Part shown: positions 28,016-37,738 of the stretch, one piece after another | Layout: each line of letters opens with the position of its first letter | Position numbering within the stretch: the stretch's first letter is position 1 | Source of the DNA: Betaproteobacteria bacterium | GTDB taxonomy: Bacteria; Pseudomonadota; Gammaproteobacteria; Burkholderiales; Burkholderiaceae_C | DNA: 64,000 bases | Assembly: GCA_016704535.1 (NCBI GenBank) | Contig: JADIZZ010000001.1 | Location: forward strand, 186,001-250,000 | Direction of reading: 5' to 3' | The notes under the pieces: model-generated | What the model saw: the letters and a program-made list of their open reading frames with translations, nothing else | Told to the model about the DNA's origin: nothing | Database searches by the model: none | Made by a program: the position numbers and the translations under genes

Positions 28016-28907
28016 AGCTGCGCAGGTGGGCCTCGCTGTCGGCCCAGCCCGAGCGCACCTTGACCCACAGTTCGAGGAAGACCTTGGCGTCCCACAGCCG
28101 TTCGAGTTCCTGGCGCGCTTCGCTGCCGATGCGCTTCAGGCGCTCGCCGCCCTCGCCGATGATCATGCCCTTGTGGGCGTCGCGCTCGACCACGATGGTG
28201 GCGCCGATGCGCCGGAGATTGCCTTCTTCGACGAAGCTGTCGATGACCACCGTGCAGTTGTAGGGCAACTCGTCGCCGGTCAGGCGGAAGAGCTTTTCGC
28301 GAATCAGTTCACCGGCCAGGAAACGGTCGGTGCGGTCGGTCAGCGCGTCTTCCTCGTACAGCCAAGGCTGCTGCGGCAGGTACGGCGCGACGATGCCCAG
28401 CAGGCGTTCGACGTCAGCCTCGCGCGTGGCCGACATCGGCACGTACTCGGCGAAGGCATGGCGCTCGTGCATCTGCTTCAACCAGGGCAGCACGTCCTGA
28501 CGGCGCTGCAGCGTGTCGAGCTTGTTGGCCACCAGCAGCGCTGGCTTGCCCGGCGGCAGCAGGCCCAGCACCTTGGCATCGGGCAGGCCGAAGCGACCCG
28601 CCTCCACCACGAAGAGCACGACGTCGACATCGCCCAGCGAACTGAGCACGGTGCGGTTGAGCGTGCGGTTCAGCGCCGTGCCGTGCTTCATCTGGAAGCC
28701 CGGCGTGTCGACGAAGACGAACTGCGCGGCGCCCAGCGTGCGGATGCCGGTGATGCGGTGGCGCGTCGTCTGCGCCTTGTTGCTGGTGATGCTGATCTTC
28801 TGCCCCACCAGCGCGTTGAGCAACGTGCTCTTGCCGACGTTGGGGCGGCCGACGATGGCGACCAGGCCGCAGCGTTGGGGGGTTTCGATGGGGGTGTCTT
28901 CGCTCAC
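28002..28907 (-). CDS. era: GTPase Era
   Basis: A 301-residue GTPase. G1 is GRPNVGKS (20-27), G3 DTPG (67-70) and G4 NKLD (128-131). The C-terminal KH domain holds [15 protein letters not shown]. Era binds the 3' end of 16S rRNA and is needed for 30S assembly. It follows rnc by 9 nt, the classic rnc-era pair, and overlaps recO. Confidence 0.97.
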   Translation of the reverse strand: MSEDTPIETPQRCGLVAIVGRPNVGKSTLLNALVGQKISITSNKAQTTRHRITGIRTLGAAQFVFVDTPGFQMKHGTALNRTLNRTVLSSLGDVDVVLFVVEAGRFGLPDAKVLGLLPPGKPALLVANKLDTLQRRQDVLPWLKQMHERHAFAEYVPMSATREADVERLLGIVAPYLPQQPWLYEEDALTDRTDRFLAGELIREKLFRLTGDELPYNCTVVIDSFVEEGNLRRIGATIVVERDAHKGMIIGEGGERLKRIGSEARQELERLWDAKVFLELWVKVRSGWADSEAHLRSYGYE

Positions 28908-28916
28908 TGGGGGTGT

Positions 28917-29627
28917 TCAAGAACGCAAAGGGCCGCCGGGCAGGTCGCTGGCCTTCAGCGCGTCGAGCATGCGGCGCGCGGCCTCCTGCTCGGAGGTTCG
29001 GCGCGACTTGCCCTCGCCCTGCTCGGCCAGGCCCAGCGTCGGCACCGCGCACTCAACTTCGAAAGTCTGCGCATGCGCCTGGCCACGGGTGGCGGTGATG
29101 CGGTAGACGGGCACGGGCAGCTTGCGCGCCTGCAGCCATTCCTGCAGTTCGGTCTTGGGGTCCTTGCTCCAGTGCTCGGCCTCGGTGGCCTCGATGACTT
29201 CGCCGAACAGACGCTGCACCACGGCCCGCGCGGCCGCGTAGCCACCCTCGAGGAAAACCGCGCCGATCACGGCCTCCATTGCGTCGGCCAACAGCGAGGG
29301 GCGCAGCGCGCCACCGCCACGCAACTCGCCTTCGGACATGCGCAGCACGTCGGGCAAGCCCAGCGCCAGTGCCGCCCGGTGCAGGCTGTCCTCGCGCACG
29401 AGGTGGGCGCGCACGCGCGTGAGGTCGCCCTCGTCGCTTCCGCCGTGGCGCGCGTAGAGCAGCTCCGAGACACCCAGGCTCAGTACGGCGTCTCCCAGGA
29501 ATTCCAGCCGCTCGTTGTGCTCGGCGCCCCAACTGCGGTGCGTCAGCGCGCGGCGCAACAGTTCGGGCTGCGTGAAACGGTAACCCAGGCGTTGCTGCAG
29601 CGCCACCAGCGCCGCGGGTTCCGTCAC
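28917..29627 (-). CDS. rnc: ribonuclease III
   Basis: A 236-residue protein. The RNase III signature NERLEFLGDAVL is at 38-49 with the catalytic glutamate and aspartate, and a second acidic cluster is in LLADAMEAVIGAVFLEGG. A double-stranded RNA-binding domain occupies about 160-230 (DPKTELQEWLQ). It processes rRNA precursors and RNA duplexes. The start is GTG at 29627 in 4-nt overlap with the DUF4845 gene; no ATG gives the family N-terminus. Confidence 0.95.
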   Translation of the reverse strand: MTEPAALVALQQRLGYRFTQPELLRRALTHRSWGAEHNERLEFLGDAVLSLGVSELLYARHGGSDEGDLTRVRAHLVREDSLHRAALALGLPDVLRMSEGELRGGGALRPSLLADAMEAVIGAVFLEGGYAAARAVVQRLFGEVIEATEAEHWSKDPKTELQEWLQARKLPVPVYRITATRGQAHAQTFEVECAVPTLGLAEQGEGKSRRTSEQEAARRMLDALKASDLPGGPLRS

Positions 29628-30010
29628 CGTGAACGCCCTTCGTACTTGATGAGGATGTAGACCGGTCCGTAGATCGGCACCAGCTTGTCGTAGGCATAGG
29701 CGACGACGACGCGGTCGTTCTCCTTCGTCACGACGAGGTCTTTGCCCGAGATCGACGAGATCGAATACTCGACGTCCTTCTGCTTGTCGAAGGCCAGCTT
29801 GGCCTCGGCCACCGTGGTGGGGTTGGCGCGGGCGATCTTCTCGACCGTGCTCTGGATCGTGAGGTACTCGTTGACGGTGGGGAAGACGCGGATTACCAGG
29901 TAGGCCGCGAAGCCGAAGAGCAGGGCCCAGAACATCAGCCCGAAGAGCGTGACGCCCTGTTGCCTCTTGCCCGTGCGGCGCTGTGCGCCCTTTGCATACT
30001 TTGCATTCAT
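29624..30010 (-). CDS. DUF4845-type small membrane protein
   Basis: A 128-residue protein with a basic N-terminus, one transmembrane segment (about 20-40, GVTLFGLMFWALLFGFAAYL) and a soluble periplasmic part. The QQGVTLFGL stretch resembles a prepilin start, but no pilin context exists. This family regularly lies between lepB and rnc in Betaproteobacteria. Function is unknown. It overlaps rnc by 4 nt and follows lepB by 45 nt. Confidence 0.82.
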   Translation of the reverse strand: MNAKYAKGAQRRTGKRQQGVTLFGLMFWALLFGFAAYLVIRVFPTVNEYLTIQSTVEKIARANPTTVAEAKLAFDKQKDVEYSISSISGKDLVVTKENDRVVVAYAYDKLVPIYGPVYILIKYEGRSR

Positions 30011-30055
30011 GGCCTGACATCTCCCGACGCGACAGCCGCGCTCATGGGGCAACGC

Positions 30056-31024
30056 TCACTTGAACGCGCCAATGCGTCCCAGGTTGCCGAAGTTCATCCA
30101 CACGAAAAACGCCTTGCCGACGATGTGCTCGTCGGCCACGAAACCCCAGAAGCGCGAGTCCTGCGAATTGTCTCGGTTGTCGCCCATCATGAAGTAGTGG
30201 CCCGGCGGCACCTTGCACACCACGCCTTCGGGGCTGTATCGGCAGTTTTCGGCAAAAGGAAAGCGGTGCGGCTGGGGGCCATAGTAGGCGCCGCGTCCGG
30301 GATCGACCCGGATCTGGTGCTCCACGGCCCCGAGTTTCTCGCTGAACAGCGGCGCGTAGCTCAGGCTGTCGTCGTCGTAGTGCTCGCCCTTGCTCACTGT
30401 TTGCACCGGTTGGCCGTTGAGGGACAGCTTCTGGTTCAGGTAGGCTACTTCGTCGCCGGGCAGACCCACGACGCGCTTGATGTAGTCCAGCCGCGGGTCG
30501 ACGGGGTAGCGAAAGACCATGACGTCGCCGCGCTGCACGGGGTTGTTGTCGAGGATCTTCTTGTTGATCACCGGCAGGCGAACACCATAGTGGAACTTGC
30601 TGACGAGGATGAGGTCACCCACCACCAGCGTGGGAACCATCGAGCCGGACGGAATCTTGAAGGGCTCGAAAAGGAAGCTGCGCAGCAGGAAGACAACGAG
30701 GATGACGGGGAAGAGCCCGGCCGTCCAATCCAGCCACCAGGGCTGCGCCGTCAGCTTCGCCTTGGCTTCCTGCACGTCGCCGTCGACACGCTCGATGCCC
30801 ATTCGGGCCAGCTCGGCGCGGCGAGTGGCGTCGTTGGCTTCCAGAGCCACGGCAGCGGCCTCGCGTTGCGGCTTGAAGTGGAAACGCTCGGCCAGCCAGT
30901 AACCCAGCGTGACGAGTGTCAGCATGAAAAGCAGCAGCGAGAAGTTGCCGGTCCAGAAACCGAGGAACCAGCCGCCGACGTAGACGAGCAGCGCGCCATA
31001 GAGGGCGGCGGTCAGGGAGCTCAT
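30056..31024 (-). CDS. lepB: signal peptidase I
   Basis: A protein of about 322 residues with two N-terminal membrane helices (about 5-24 and 26-45), a third at about 105-120, the catalytic Ser128 in PSGSMVPTL and Lys183 in DYIKRVVGLPGD. Late motif FMMGDNRDNSQDSR is intact. It cleaves signal peptides at the outer face of the inner membrane. Starts at 31024, 31033 and 31060 are in frame; 31024 is chosen as giving the usual short N-terminus, with modest certainty. Confidence 0.94.
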   Translation of the reverse strand: MSSLTAALYGALLVYVGGWFLGFWTGNFSLLLFMLTLVTLGYWLAERFHFKPQREAAAVALEANDATRRAELARMGIERVDGDVQEAKAKLTAQPWWLDWTAGLFPVILVVFLLRSFLFEPFKIPSGSMVPTLVVGDLILVSKFHYGVRLPVINKKILDNNPVQRGDVMVFRYPVDPRLDYIKRVVGLPGDEVAYLNQKLSLNGQPVQTVSKGEHYDDDSLSYAPLFSEKLGAVEHQIRVDPGRGAYYGPQPHRFPFAENCRYSPEGVVCKVPPGHYFMMGDNRDNSQDSRFWGFVADEHIVGKAFFVWMNFGNLGRIGAFK

Positions 31025-31060
31025 GGCGGTCATCGCCGGGCCGTCCCAATGTGACAGCAT

Positions 31061-31098
31061 TCCCCCATCGGGGTACGCGAACGAAGTGAGCTAGGGGG
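31061..31098. repeat. post-stop hairpin repeat, copy 2
   Basis: TCCCCCATCGGGG, then an imperfect CGCGAACGAAGTGAGC hairpin, then TAGGGGGC. It begins about 9 nt past the lepA stop, in the lepA-lepB gap, in the same orientation as copies 1 and 3. Confidence 0.55.
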
Positions 31099-31107
31099 CA
31101 TAAGGGG

Positions 31108-32916
31108 TCAGTCGTCTACCTGGAGGATGGCGAGGAAGGCTTCCTGAGGCACCTCGACGGTGCCGATCTGCTTCATGCGCTTCTTGCCGGCCTTTTGCTT
31201 CTCAAGCAGCTTCTTCTTGCGCGTGATGTCACCGCCATAGCATTTTGCCAGCACGTTTTTGCGCAGCGCCTTGACGTCCTCGCGCGCGATGACATTGGCG
31301 CCGATGGCCGCCTGGATGGCCACGTCGTACATCTGGCGCGGGATCTGCTGGCGCATCTTGGCCGCCACGGCGCGACCGCGGTACACGCTCTGCGCCTTGT
31401 GCACGATGATGGACAACGCGTCCACGCGGTCGCCGTTGATCATCAGGTCGACCTTGACGACGTCGGCGGCGCGGTACTCCTTGAACTCGTAGTCCATCGA
31501 CGCATAGCCGCGCGAGACACTCTTCAGCTTGTCGAAGAAGTCCAGCACGATCTCGGCCAGTGGCAGCTCGTAGGTCAGGTGCACCTGGCGGCCGTGATAA
31601 CTCATGTTGAGCTGCACGCCGCGCTTCTGGTTGGCCAAAGTCATCACCGGCCCCACGCTGTCCTGCGGCATGTACAGGTGCACGGTGACGATGGGCTCAC
31701 GGACTTCCTTGATGCGGCCCAGGTCGGGCATCTTGCTCGGGTTCTCGACCAGGATCACCGTGCCGTCGTTCAGCTCGACCTGGTAGACCACGCTGGGTGC
31801 GGTGGTGATGAGGTCCTGGTCGAACTCGCGCTCGAGGCGTTCCTGCACGATCTCCATGTGAAGCAGGCCCAGGAATCCGCAGCGGAAGCCGAAGCCCAGC
31901 GCCTGGCTGACCTCGGGCTCGTAGCGCAGGCTGCTGTCGTTGAGCTTGAGCTTTTCCAGTGCGTCGCGCAGCTGGTCGTATTCGCTGGCCTCGGTGGGGT
32001 AGAGGCCCGCAAAGACCTGCGGCTGGATTTCCTTGAAGCCAGGCAGCGGGTCGCTGGCCGGGCCGGCGTTGTTGGGGAGTTTCTTGTCCAGCGTGAGCGT
32101 GTCGCCCACCTTGGCGGCCTGCAACTCCTTGATGCCGCAGATGACGAAGCCCACCTCGCCGGCCTTCAGCGTGTCGCGCGGCATGCTCTTGGGCGTGAAC
32201 ACGCCCATCTGTTCGATGCCATAGATGGCGCCCGTGGCCATCATGCGGATGCGTTCGCCCTTGCTCAGCGAGCCGTCGACCACACGCACCAGCATGACGA
32301 CGCCGACGTAGTTGTCGAACCAGCTGTCGATGATCATCGCCCGCGGCGGGCCGTCGGGGTTGCCGCGCGGCGCCGGCATGCGCGTGATGACGGCTTCCAG
32401 GATCTCGTCCAGACCCATGCCGGTCTTGGCCGAGCAGGGGATGGCGTCGGTCGCATCGATGCCGATCACGTCCTCGATCTCGCTTTTGGCGTTCTCGGGG
32501 TCGGCCTGCGGCAAGTCCATCTTGTTCAGCACCGGCACAACCGTGACGCCAAGGTCGAGTGCGGTGTAGCAGTTGGCCACCGTCTGCGCCTCGACGCCCT
32601 GGCTGGCGTCGACGACCAGCAGCGCACCTTCGCAGGCGCTGAGCGAGCGGCTCACTTCATAGGAGAAGTCGACGTGCCCTGGTGTGTCGATGAGGTTGAG
32701 CTGGTAGACCTGGCCGTCATGCGCCTTGTATTCGAGCGCCGCCGTCTGCGCCTTGATGGTGATGCCGCGCTCGCGCTCGATGTCCATCGAGTCCAGTACC
32801 TGCGCTTCCATCTCGCGGTCACTCAGGCCGCCGCAGCGCTGGATGATCCGGTCGGCCAGCGTGCTCTTGCCGTGGTCGATGTGGGCAATGATGGAGAAAT
32901 TGCGGATGTGGTTCAT
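31108..32916 (-). CDS. lepA: elongation factor 4 (LepA)
   Basis: A 602-residue translational GTPase. G1 AHIDHGKST and G3 [12 protein letters not shown] are intact, as is NKMDLP. Domains III and V and the LepA-specific C-terminal domain ([30 protein letters not shown]) are complete. It acts on ribosomes in translation initiation or back-translocation. The ATG at 32916 gives the canonical [19 protein letters not shown]. Confidence 0.97.
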   Translation of the reverse strand: MNHIRNFSIIAHIDHGKSTLADRIIQRCGGLSDREMEAQVLDSMDIERERGITIKAQTAALEYKAHDGQVYQLNLIDTPGHVDFSYEVSRSLSACEGALLVVDASQGVEAQTVANCYTALDLGVTVVPVLNKMDLPQADPENAKSEIEDVIGIDATDAIPCSAKTGMGLDEILEAVITRMPAPRGNPDGPPRAMIIDSWFDNYVGVVMLVRVVDGSLSKGERIRMMATGAIYGIEQMGVFTPKSMPRDTLKAGEVGFVICGIKELQAAKVGDTLTLDKKLPNNAGPASDPLPGFKEIQPQVFAGLYPTEASEYDQLRDALEKLKLNDSSLRYEPEVSQALGFGFRCGFLGLLHMEIVQERLEREFDQDLITTAPSVVYQVELNDGTVILVENPSKMPDLGRIKEVREPIVTVHLYMPQDSVGPVMTLANQKRGVQLNMSYHGRQVHLTYELPLAEIVLDFFDKLKSVSRGYASMDYEFKEYRAADVVKVDLMINGDRVDALSIIVHKAQSVYRGRAVAAKMRQQIPRQMYDVAIQAAIGANVIAREDVKALRKNVLAKCYGGDITRKKKLLEKQKAGKKRMKQIGTVEVPQEAFLAILQVDD

Positions 32917-33023
32917 CGAACGTGATTGCATCGCGAAGCGCCTGCACCGCAAGGCCTCACGCGATGGGCTGGCGACTCAATGCGATGGGCTGCAGATGCG
33001 CGAAGTGGATGGCGCGCGAGACT

Positions 33024-33058
33024 AAAAAAAAGGCGCGTCCAAATGGATGACGCGCCTT
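33024..33058 (-). terminator. rho-independent terminator upstream of lepA
   Basis: The stem 33049-33058 with 33030-33039, loop of 9, is followed on the minus strand by eight T (33031-33024). It would end leftward transcripts coming from mucD or from the local TACAAT promoter. Confidence 0.85.
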
Positions 33059-33088
33059 CCAACAGAACGTTTGGCAACTGCTTGTTGG
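33024..33088 (-). ncRNA. putative small RNA or lepA leader attenuator
   Basis: On the minus strand a TACAAT -10 box (33095-33100) is followed about 7 nt later by a short segment able to fold as CCAACA/TGTTGG, then a strong terminator with a 10-bp stem AAGGCGCGTC/GACGCGCCTT, a 9-nt loop and eight T. The predicted RNA is about 65 nt. The -35 region is weak. It could be a free RNA or a premature-termination leader of lepA, which starts 108 nt beyond. Confidence 0.45.
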
Positions 33089-33467
33089 GAGTTCATTGTA
33101 GCCAAAAGAACCGGCCGGGAACCCGCGTCGTTGCTGGATTTCCGGCCGTTGCAGCGATCAGACAAGTAAATGTTTTCCACAGGTCATCAACAGTCCTGAA
33201 AGAGGCGACCGATGCAAGTAACGGACCCGGCCTGAGACCTTGGAAAATCGTAAATACCAGTCAGCGAGCCCGCATTCTAGACGTTGACGTCGCTAATCGC
33301 CCGCGGCGTGAGTTTGAAGTGAAAGGTTACTAACTTGAAGTGAGGCTCACGGTGCCGGAATGCCCGCCAGCCCGTCGGCTGGCATTCCACTATGCGGAAA
33401 GACCCGCTCAGACACTCAACTTGACGCCGCCGGCGCCGCGCCTCGAAAGGCGGCGCCCTGACCGCGA

Positions 33468-34955
33468 TCAGCGCGTCGGCCTGATCACCAGATAGTTGGT
33501 CCACTCGCCGCGCCGCACCAGCACGCTCACCGACCGTGCCTTTTCGGCCTTGTTGGCGACGGTGGTGAACTGCTTGCTGTCGGCGATCTCGGTGTTGTCG
33601 ATCGACAAGATGACGTCGCCTTCCCGCACACCGGCACGCGCCGCTGCGCCGTCGACGGAATCGACACGCACGCCGCCACGGACACGCAATTCCTTCTTCT
33701 GCGTGTCGCTGAGGTCCGACACCGTCAGTCCCAGCACGCTCTTGACCGCGGGCGCGGCCGGGCCTGGCTCGGCACCGGCACCGGCACGACGTACGGGTCG
33801 GTCGGCCTCGAATTCGGCCACGGTGACGCTCAGGTCCTTGGTGGCGCCTCGGCGGAAGACCTGCAGCATGATCTTGCTGCCCGGCTTGATGCTACCGATG
33901 AGACGCGGCAGGTCGCCCTGCTTCTCGACCGCGCGGCCGTCGACCTTGACGACGATGTCGCCGGCCTCGACACCGGCCTTGTCGGCCGGGCCGTCCTTCT
34001 CGATACTGAGCACCAGTGCGCCACGCGGCTGGCCCAGCCCGATGCTTTCGGCCACGTCCTTGGTGACGGCGCCGATCTGCACGCCGATGCGGCCGCGGAT
34101 GACGCGCCCGTTCGTGCGCAACTGCTCGGCCACGCGCGTGGCCTCGTCGATGGGGATCGCGAAGCTGATGCCCATGAAGCCGCCCGAGCGGCTGTAGATC
34201 TGCGAGTTGATGCCGACGACTTCGCCTCGCAGGTTGATCAACGGGCCACCCGAGTTGCCCGGGTTGATGGCCACGTCGGTCTGGATCAGCGGCAGCAGCT
34301 CGCCCGTGTCGCGCTGCTTGGCGCTGACGATGCCGGCGGTGACGGTGTTGTCCAGGCCAAAGGGCGAGCCGATGGCCATCACCCATTCACCGACCTTGAG
34401 CCGGTTGACGTCACCCAGCTTCACCGGCGACAGGCCGGTGACGTCGATCTTCACCACCGCTACGTCGGAGCGCTTGTCGGCGCCGACGATGCGCGCCTTC
34501 ATCTCGCGCTTGTCGGTGAGCGTGACGATGACCTCGTCGGCACCCTCGACGACGTGAGCGTTGGTCATGATGAAACCGTCGGCGGTGAGCACGAAACCCG
34601 AGCCGACGCCGCGCTGCTGCGGGGGCGTGTCGTCTTCACCACGCGGGTTGCCGCGGCGGTCGGGCTGCGGGCGGTTGGGTATGGGGATGCCGAAGCGGCG
34701 CAGGAACTCCTCCATGCTGGGGTCGACCTCGCCCGCGCTGCTGGCGGTGCCGCGGCGCTCGGTGGTGCGGATGTTGACGACCGAGGGGCCGACACGGTCC
34801 ACCAGCTCGGAAAAGTCGGGCAACTGCACGGTCGGCGTGGCCTGGGCCAGGCTGGGCAGCGGATGCAGGGCTGCGGCGGCCAGGGTCAGGGAGGCCAGGC
34901 CGAAGACAAAGCGGCCTGCCCAGGAGCGAACGGAGATCATGTGTCGTGCTTTCAT
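33468..34955 (-). CDS. mucD: periplasmic serine protease, DegP/MucD type
   Basis: A 495-residue HtrA protease. A signal peptide ends near SLAQA (about 39). The triad is His134 (TNAHVVE), Asp164 (RSDVAV) and Ser235 (NPGNSGGP). Two PDZ domains follow (about 270-365 and 400-490). A Pro/Arg-rich loop at 92-116 resembles the LA loop. It degrades misfolded envelope proteins. It sits behind rpoE-rseA-rseB, the mucABD-type order, so it belongs to the sigma-E regulon. Confidence 0.94.
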   Translation of the reverse strand: MKARHMISVRSWAGRFVFGLASLTLAAAALHPLPSLAQATPTVQLPDFSELVDRVGPSVVNIRTTERRGTASSAGEVDPSMEEFLRRFGIPIPNRPQPDRRGNPRGEDDTPPQQRGVGSGFVLTADGFIMTNAHVVEGADEVIVTLTDKREMKARIVGADKRSDVAVVKIDVTGLSPVKLGDVNRLKVGEWVMAIGSPFGLDNTVTAGIVSAKQRDTGELLPLIQTDVAINPGNSGGPLINLRGEVVGINSQIYSRSGGFMGISFAIPIDEATRVAEQLRTNGRVIRGRIGVQIGAVTKDVAESIGLGQPRGALVLSIEKDGPADKAGVEAGDIVVKVDGRAVEKQGDLPRLIGSIKPGSKIMLQVFRRGATKDLSVTVAEFEADRPVRRAGAGAEPGPAAPAVKSVLGLTVSDLSDTQKKELRVRGGVRVDSVDGAAARAGVREGDVILSIDNTEIADSKQFTTVANKAEKARSVSVLVRRGEWTNYLVIRPTR

Positions 34956-35002
34956 GCGATGCAGCGTGTGGGTGCCGTGGGAGGCAGGAAGAACGGAAAA
35001 GT

Positions 35003-36064
35003 TCAGGGCCGGCGACGCTCGAGTGCCTCGGCGAAGAGCTTGAGCGTCGGCGCAGGCACGTCGCCGACCACGGTCAACCAGTGCTCGCCGCGGCGCTGCA
35101 TCAGCGTGGCGGTGGCGCCCTGCCGGGCACGCAGCTCGCCGCGGTGGCGTTGCGGCTGGTAGGGCTCGATGAACAGCGAGACATGCGTCAGGCCGTCGGT
35201 GAACACGGCCTGCAGCACCGGGGCCTGATCGCCGGCCGTTTCCATGCCGCGCCGCACGCAACCGGCGAGCTGGAAGCCAGCCACGGGCCGCTGCAGCACC
35301 CAGCCCTCGGCCGTCAGGTCAGTGGGTTGCTGCTGCGGGCGCACGACGCGCCAACCCTCCAGGCTGCGCGGGTTGCGCAGCTCCTGCAGCACGGCCTCGG
35401 GCCGCGGCTTGATGCCGATGGCCACTTCCGAGAACTGGGTCGATTCCAGCACCGCTGGCGTGGCCGCCGTGCCTTCGGGCAGGCCGATCACGTCGGCACG
35501 CAGCACCAGGCCCGTGGCTTCGTCGGCCCACAGGCGCTGCGGATAACGCAGCACGTCGCGCGGCTGCAGCATGAATACCGCCGCGTCACGGCCGGCCACG
35601 CGGGCCGAGCCTTCGCGCCGCAATTCGTAGAGCTCCAGCGCCTGGGGGTCGACCTGCTGCGGCGTCGTCGACCAGGCCGCGCGCGTCTCGCGCTTCTCGA
35701 TCACCGCCACGCGCGTCTGCGGCCACAGCGTGTGCACGGCGTCGTTGTGGCGCAGGATGCGCTGCTGGCGGCCGTCCAGCGCCTCAAGGTGTTCGTAGGT
35801 CTGGTCGCCCACGGCGTAGTGGCCCACGCGTGAGCTGGACATGGTGCCGCCGACGCTGAAGACCATCGTGCCCTGGTAGTTGGCGGCACCGGCCGCGCTG
35901 CGGATGCGATTCAGCCAGGCCCGCGCTTCCGTCGCAGGCAGGGCGGTGGCGTCGGGCGCGGCCCGGACCACCACCGGCGGCAGCAGACAACCCACCAGCG
36001 CCAGCAAGGGCAGCAGCGCGCGCTGCGGCCGGACGGGCCGACCTCGCCGAAGCAGCGCCTCCAT
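35003..36064 (-). CDS. rseB: sigma-E regulatory protein RseB/MucB
   Basis: A 353-residue protein with a signal peptide (to about residue 35) and the LolA-like MucB/RseB domains: ARAWLNRIRSAAGAANYQGT, then Arg-rich GRQQRILRHND, and a C-terminal GWVLQRPVAGFQL region. It binds the periplasmic part of RseA and protects it from proteolysis until lipid or porin signals appear. The ATG overlaps the rseA stop by 1 nt (TGATG). Confidence 0.92.
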   Translation of the reverse strand: MEALLRRGRPVRPQRALLPLLALVGCLLPPVVVRAAPDATALPATEARAWLNRIRSAAGAANYQGTMVFSVGGTMSSSRVGHYAVGDQTYEHLEALDGRQQRILRHNDAVHTLWPQTRVAVIEKRETRAAWSTTPQQVDPQALELYELRREGSARVAGRDAAVFMLQPRDVLRYPQRLWADEATGLVLRADVIGLPEGTAATPAVLESTQFSEVAIGIKPRPEAVLQELRNPRSLEGWRVVRPQQQPTDLTAEGWVLQRPVAGFQLAGCVRRGMETAGDQAPVLQAVFTDGLTHVSLFIEPYQPQRHRGELRARQGATATLMQRRGEHWLTVVGDVPAPTLKLFAEALERRRP

Positions 36065-36636
36065 CAGCGCGCGGGCGCCGCGGGCACGGTCATCTCGACC
36101 CGGCGCAGCGCGCCGCCAGGCGCGGCCACGGCCACGCCACCGCGTGCCGCCTGGTGGGCGCGCAGGAACTCGTCCAGCCGCTCGTCGCGCACCACCACCA
36201 TCGGCGCCGTGTCGGTCGCCTTGGCCAGGCCAGTCGGCGCCTCGGCACCGGGCTGGCTGACACGGGCAACCACCAGCACCCCGGCCACGACCACGAAGCC
36301 GGCCGCCGCGGCCACCGGCAGCAGCCAGTGCTGGCGGCGCCGGGCCGGAGCAGCCGCGGGCGTGGGCGCAAGCAGCACGGGTTCGGCCGCCAGGCGCTCG
36401 CGCAGACCGGCCAGGAACGCCGCGTCGCGCAACGCCGGCTGCGCCAGGTCGTCGGAGCGCATGACGTCGCCGATGAGCTGGTAGGCATGCCAGGTGCGCC
36501 GCGCCTCGGCATCGTCGCGCCAGCCGGCGCAGGCCGGGTCGGCCGCCTGCGCTTCGCCGTCAGCCAGTGCCGAGAGCCACGCGCGGGTGTCTTCGTTGGC
36601 CACTGGCAGGGGAAGATTCGAGGACTTGGCGTTCAT
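36064..36636 (-). CDS. rseA: anti-sigma-E factor RseA/MucA
   Basis: A 190-residue protein. A cytosolic RseA N-terminal domain (WLSALADGEAQ, CAGWRDDAEARRTWHAYQLIGDVMR) is followed by a transmembrane helix around 95-115 (WLLPVAAAAGFVVVAGVLVV) and a periplasmic tail. It sequesters RpoE at the membrane. ATG at 36636 is preferred; TTG at 36648 would add four residues. It lies between rpoE and rseB. Confidence 0.9.
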   Translation of the reverse strand: MNAKSSNLPLPVANEDTRAWLSALADGEAQAADPACAGWRDDAEARRTWHAYQLIGDVMRSDDLAQPALRDAAFLAGLRERLAAEPVLLAPTPAAAPARRRQHWLLPVAAAAGFVVVAGVLVVARVSQPGAEAPTGLAKATDTAPMVVVRDERLDEFLRAHQAARGGVAVAAPGGALRRVEMTVPAAPAR

Positions 36637-36679
36637 GGTGGTGCTCAAGGGGTGACTTCAGGCGTCGGTCGGGGTTCGG

Positions 36680-37288
36680 CTACCAGCGCGCGCCGTCGCG
36701 CGTATCCAGCAGCGGGCGCAGGCGGGTGGCGATGGCTTCGCGGGCACGGAAGATGCGCGAGCGCACCGTGCCTATGGGGCAGTTCATCATTTCGGCGATC
36801 TCTTCGTAGCTCAGACCTTCGATCTCGCGCAGCGTGATGGCCTGGCGCAGATCTTCTGACAACGCTTCGATGGCCGAGTTCACCGCCGCTGCGATTTCCT
36901 TGCTGGCGAGCAAGGCTTCGGGTGTTTCACCGTCGGTTAGTTCATTCTCGGCGCGTGAAGTTTCCTCGCCGTCTTCACCGGTGTTGCGCGACGACTCCAG
37001 CACCAGCGGGTCGCGCTTCATGTCCATCAGCGCCTTCTTGGCGGTGTTGACGGCGATGCGGTAGAGCCAGGTGTAGAAGGCGCTGTCGCCGCGGAATTGC
37101 GGCAGTGCGCGGTAGGCGCGGATGAAGCTCTCCTGGGCGATGTCCTGGACGAGGTCGACATCGCGCACCATACGGCCGATCAGGCGCTCGACGCGGCGCT
37201 GGTACTTGACCACCAGCATCTCGAAAGCCCGCACGTCGCCCCGCTTGACGCGTTCCACCAGCAGCGCATCGGCATCCGCGTCAGACAT
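36680..37288 (-). CDS. rpoE: RNA polymerase sigma factor RpoE (AlgU-type)
   Basis: A 202-residue ECF sigma factor. Region 2 is DVDLVQDIAQESFIRAYRAL with FYTWLYRIAVNTAKK. Region 4 is REIEGLSYEEIAEMMNCPIGTVRSRIFRARE. It directs envelope-stress transcription. It is followed by its anti-sigma genes rseA and rseB and the mucD protease. The start directly abuts the stop of the upstream small membrane protein gene. Confidence 0.96.
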   Translation of the reverse strand: MSDADADALLVERVKRGDVRAFEMLVVKYQRRVERLIGRMVRDVDLVQDIAQESFIRAYRALPQFRGDSAFYTWLYRIAVNTAKKALMDMKRDPLVLESSRNTGEDGEETSRAENELTDGETPEALLASKEIAAAVNSAIEALSEDLRQAITLREIEGLSYEEIAEMMNCPIGTVRSRIFRAREAIATRLRPLLDTRDGARW

Positions 37289-37732
37289 TCAGTCGGCAGC
37301 TCGTTCCGGGCGGGTGGCGCCGGCAGGGGTTTCGGGAGGGCGCGAATATACCGCGGCGCGCAAGGCGTGCCAGGCGGCGCCGGCCTCGGCCGCCGTGACG
37401 GCCAGCCAGGGGCCACGGCCCTGCTTGGGGTGCAGACGCAGCAGCAGGAAAGGACCGAGGTCGATCATCAGCTGCAGCCGCCCGGGCATGCCGTCGGCCG
37501 TCCAGCACTGGCCGTCCCATTGCAGCAGCCGTTCACGCGGGCGCGACAGGCGCCAGGCCAGCAGCAGCGCGACGGCTGCGGCCGCCGCGGCGGGCACGAT
37601 GACGGGCGCCTCGAGGTGCAGCAGCGCCCAGGCAGAAAAAACACCGGCCGCCAGCGTGGGCAGCGCGACGTTCAGCAGCCGCCACGGCCAGCCGCCCGTG
37701 CAGCGCACGGCCACCGCGGGTGGCGCGCGCAT
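37289..37732 (-). CDS. small two-helix membrane protein, function unknown
   Basis: A 147-residue protein with a basic N-terminus, two adjacent hydrophobic segments (about 18-40 and 43-60), then a soluble part with LLQWDGQCWTADG and LGPFLLLRLHP. The hydrophobic pair plus beta-rich tail is like YgfX-type proteins, but I cannot assign it. It fills the 6-nt-spaced gap between fabF and rpoE, a position often held by such a protein in Burkholderiales. Confidence 0.72.
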   Translation of the reverse strand: MRAPPAVAVRCTGGWPWRLLNVALPTLAAGVFSAWALLHLEAPVIVPAAAAAAVALLLAWRLSRPRERLLQWDGQCWTADGMPGRLQLMIDLGPFLLLRLHPKQGRGPWLAVTAAEAGAAWHALRAAVYSRPPETPAGATRPERAAD

Positions 37733-37738
37733 GGTGTG

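Larger units (their letters stand above)
32917..33467 (-). other. gap between mucD and lepA
   Basis: A 551-bp region with no supported protein gene. It contains the putative small RNA at 33024-33088, a stem (GCCAGCC/GGCTGGC) at about 33367-33385 without a U-run, and a GGCGCCG/CGGCGCC stem just after mucD at about 33429-33454. The stretch 33150-33300 is visibly more AT-rich than the surroundings. Confidence 0.6.

Noticed and set aside
33173..33181. DnaA-box-like TTTTCCACA between mucD and lepA
   Set aside because: Single site with one mismatch and no cluster, dnaA/dnaN genes or AT-rich unwinding region, so not a replication origin.
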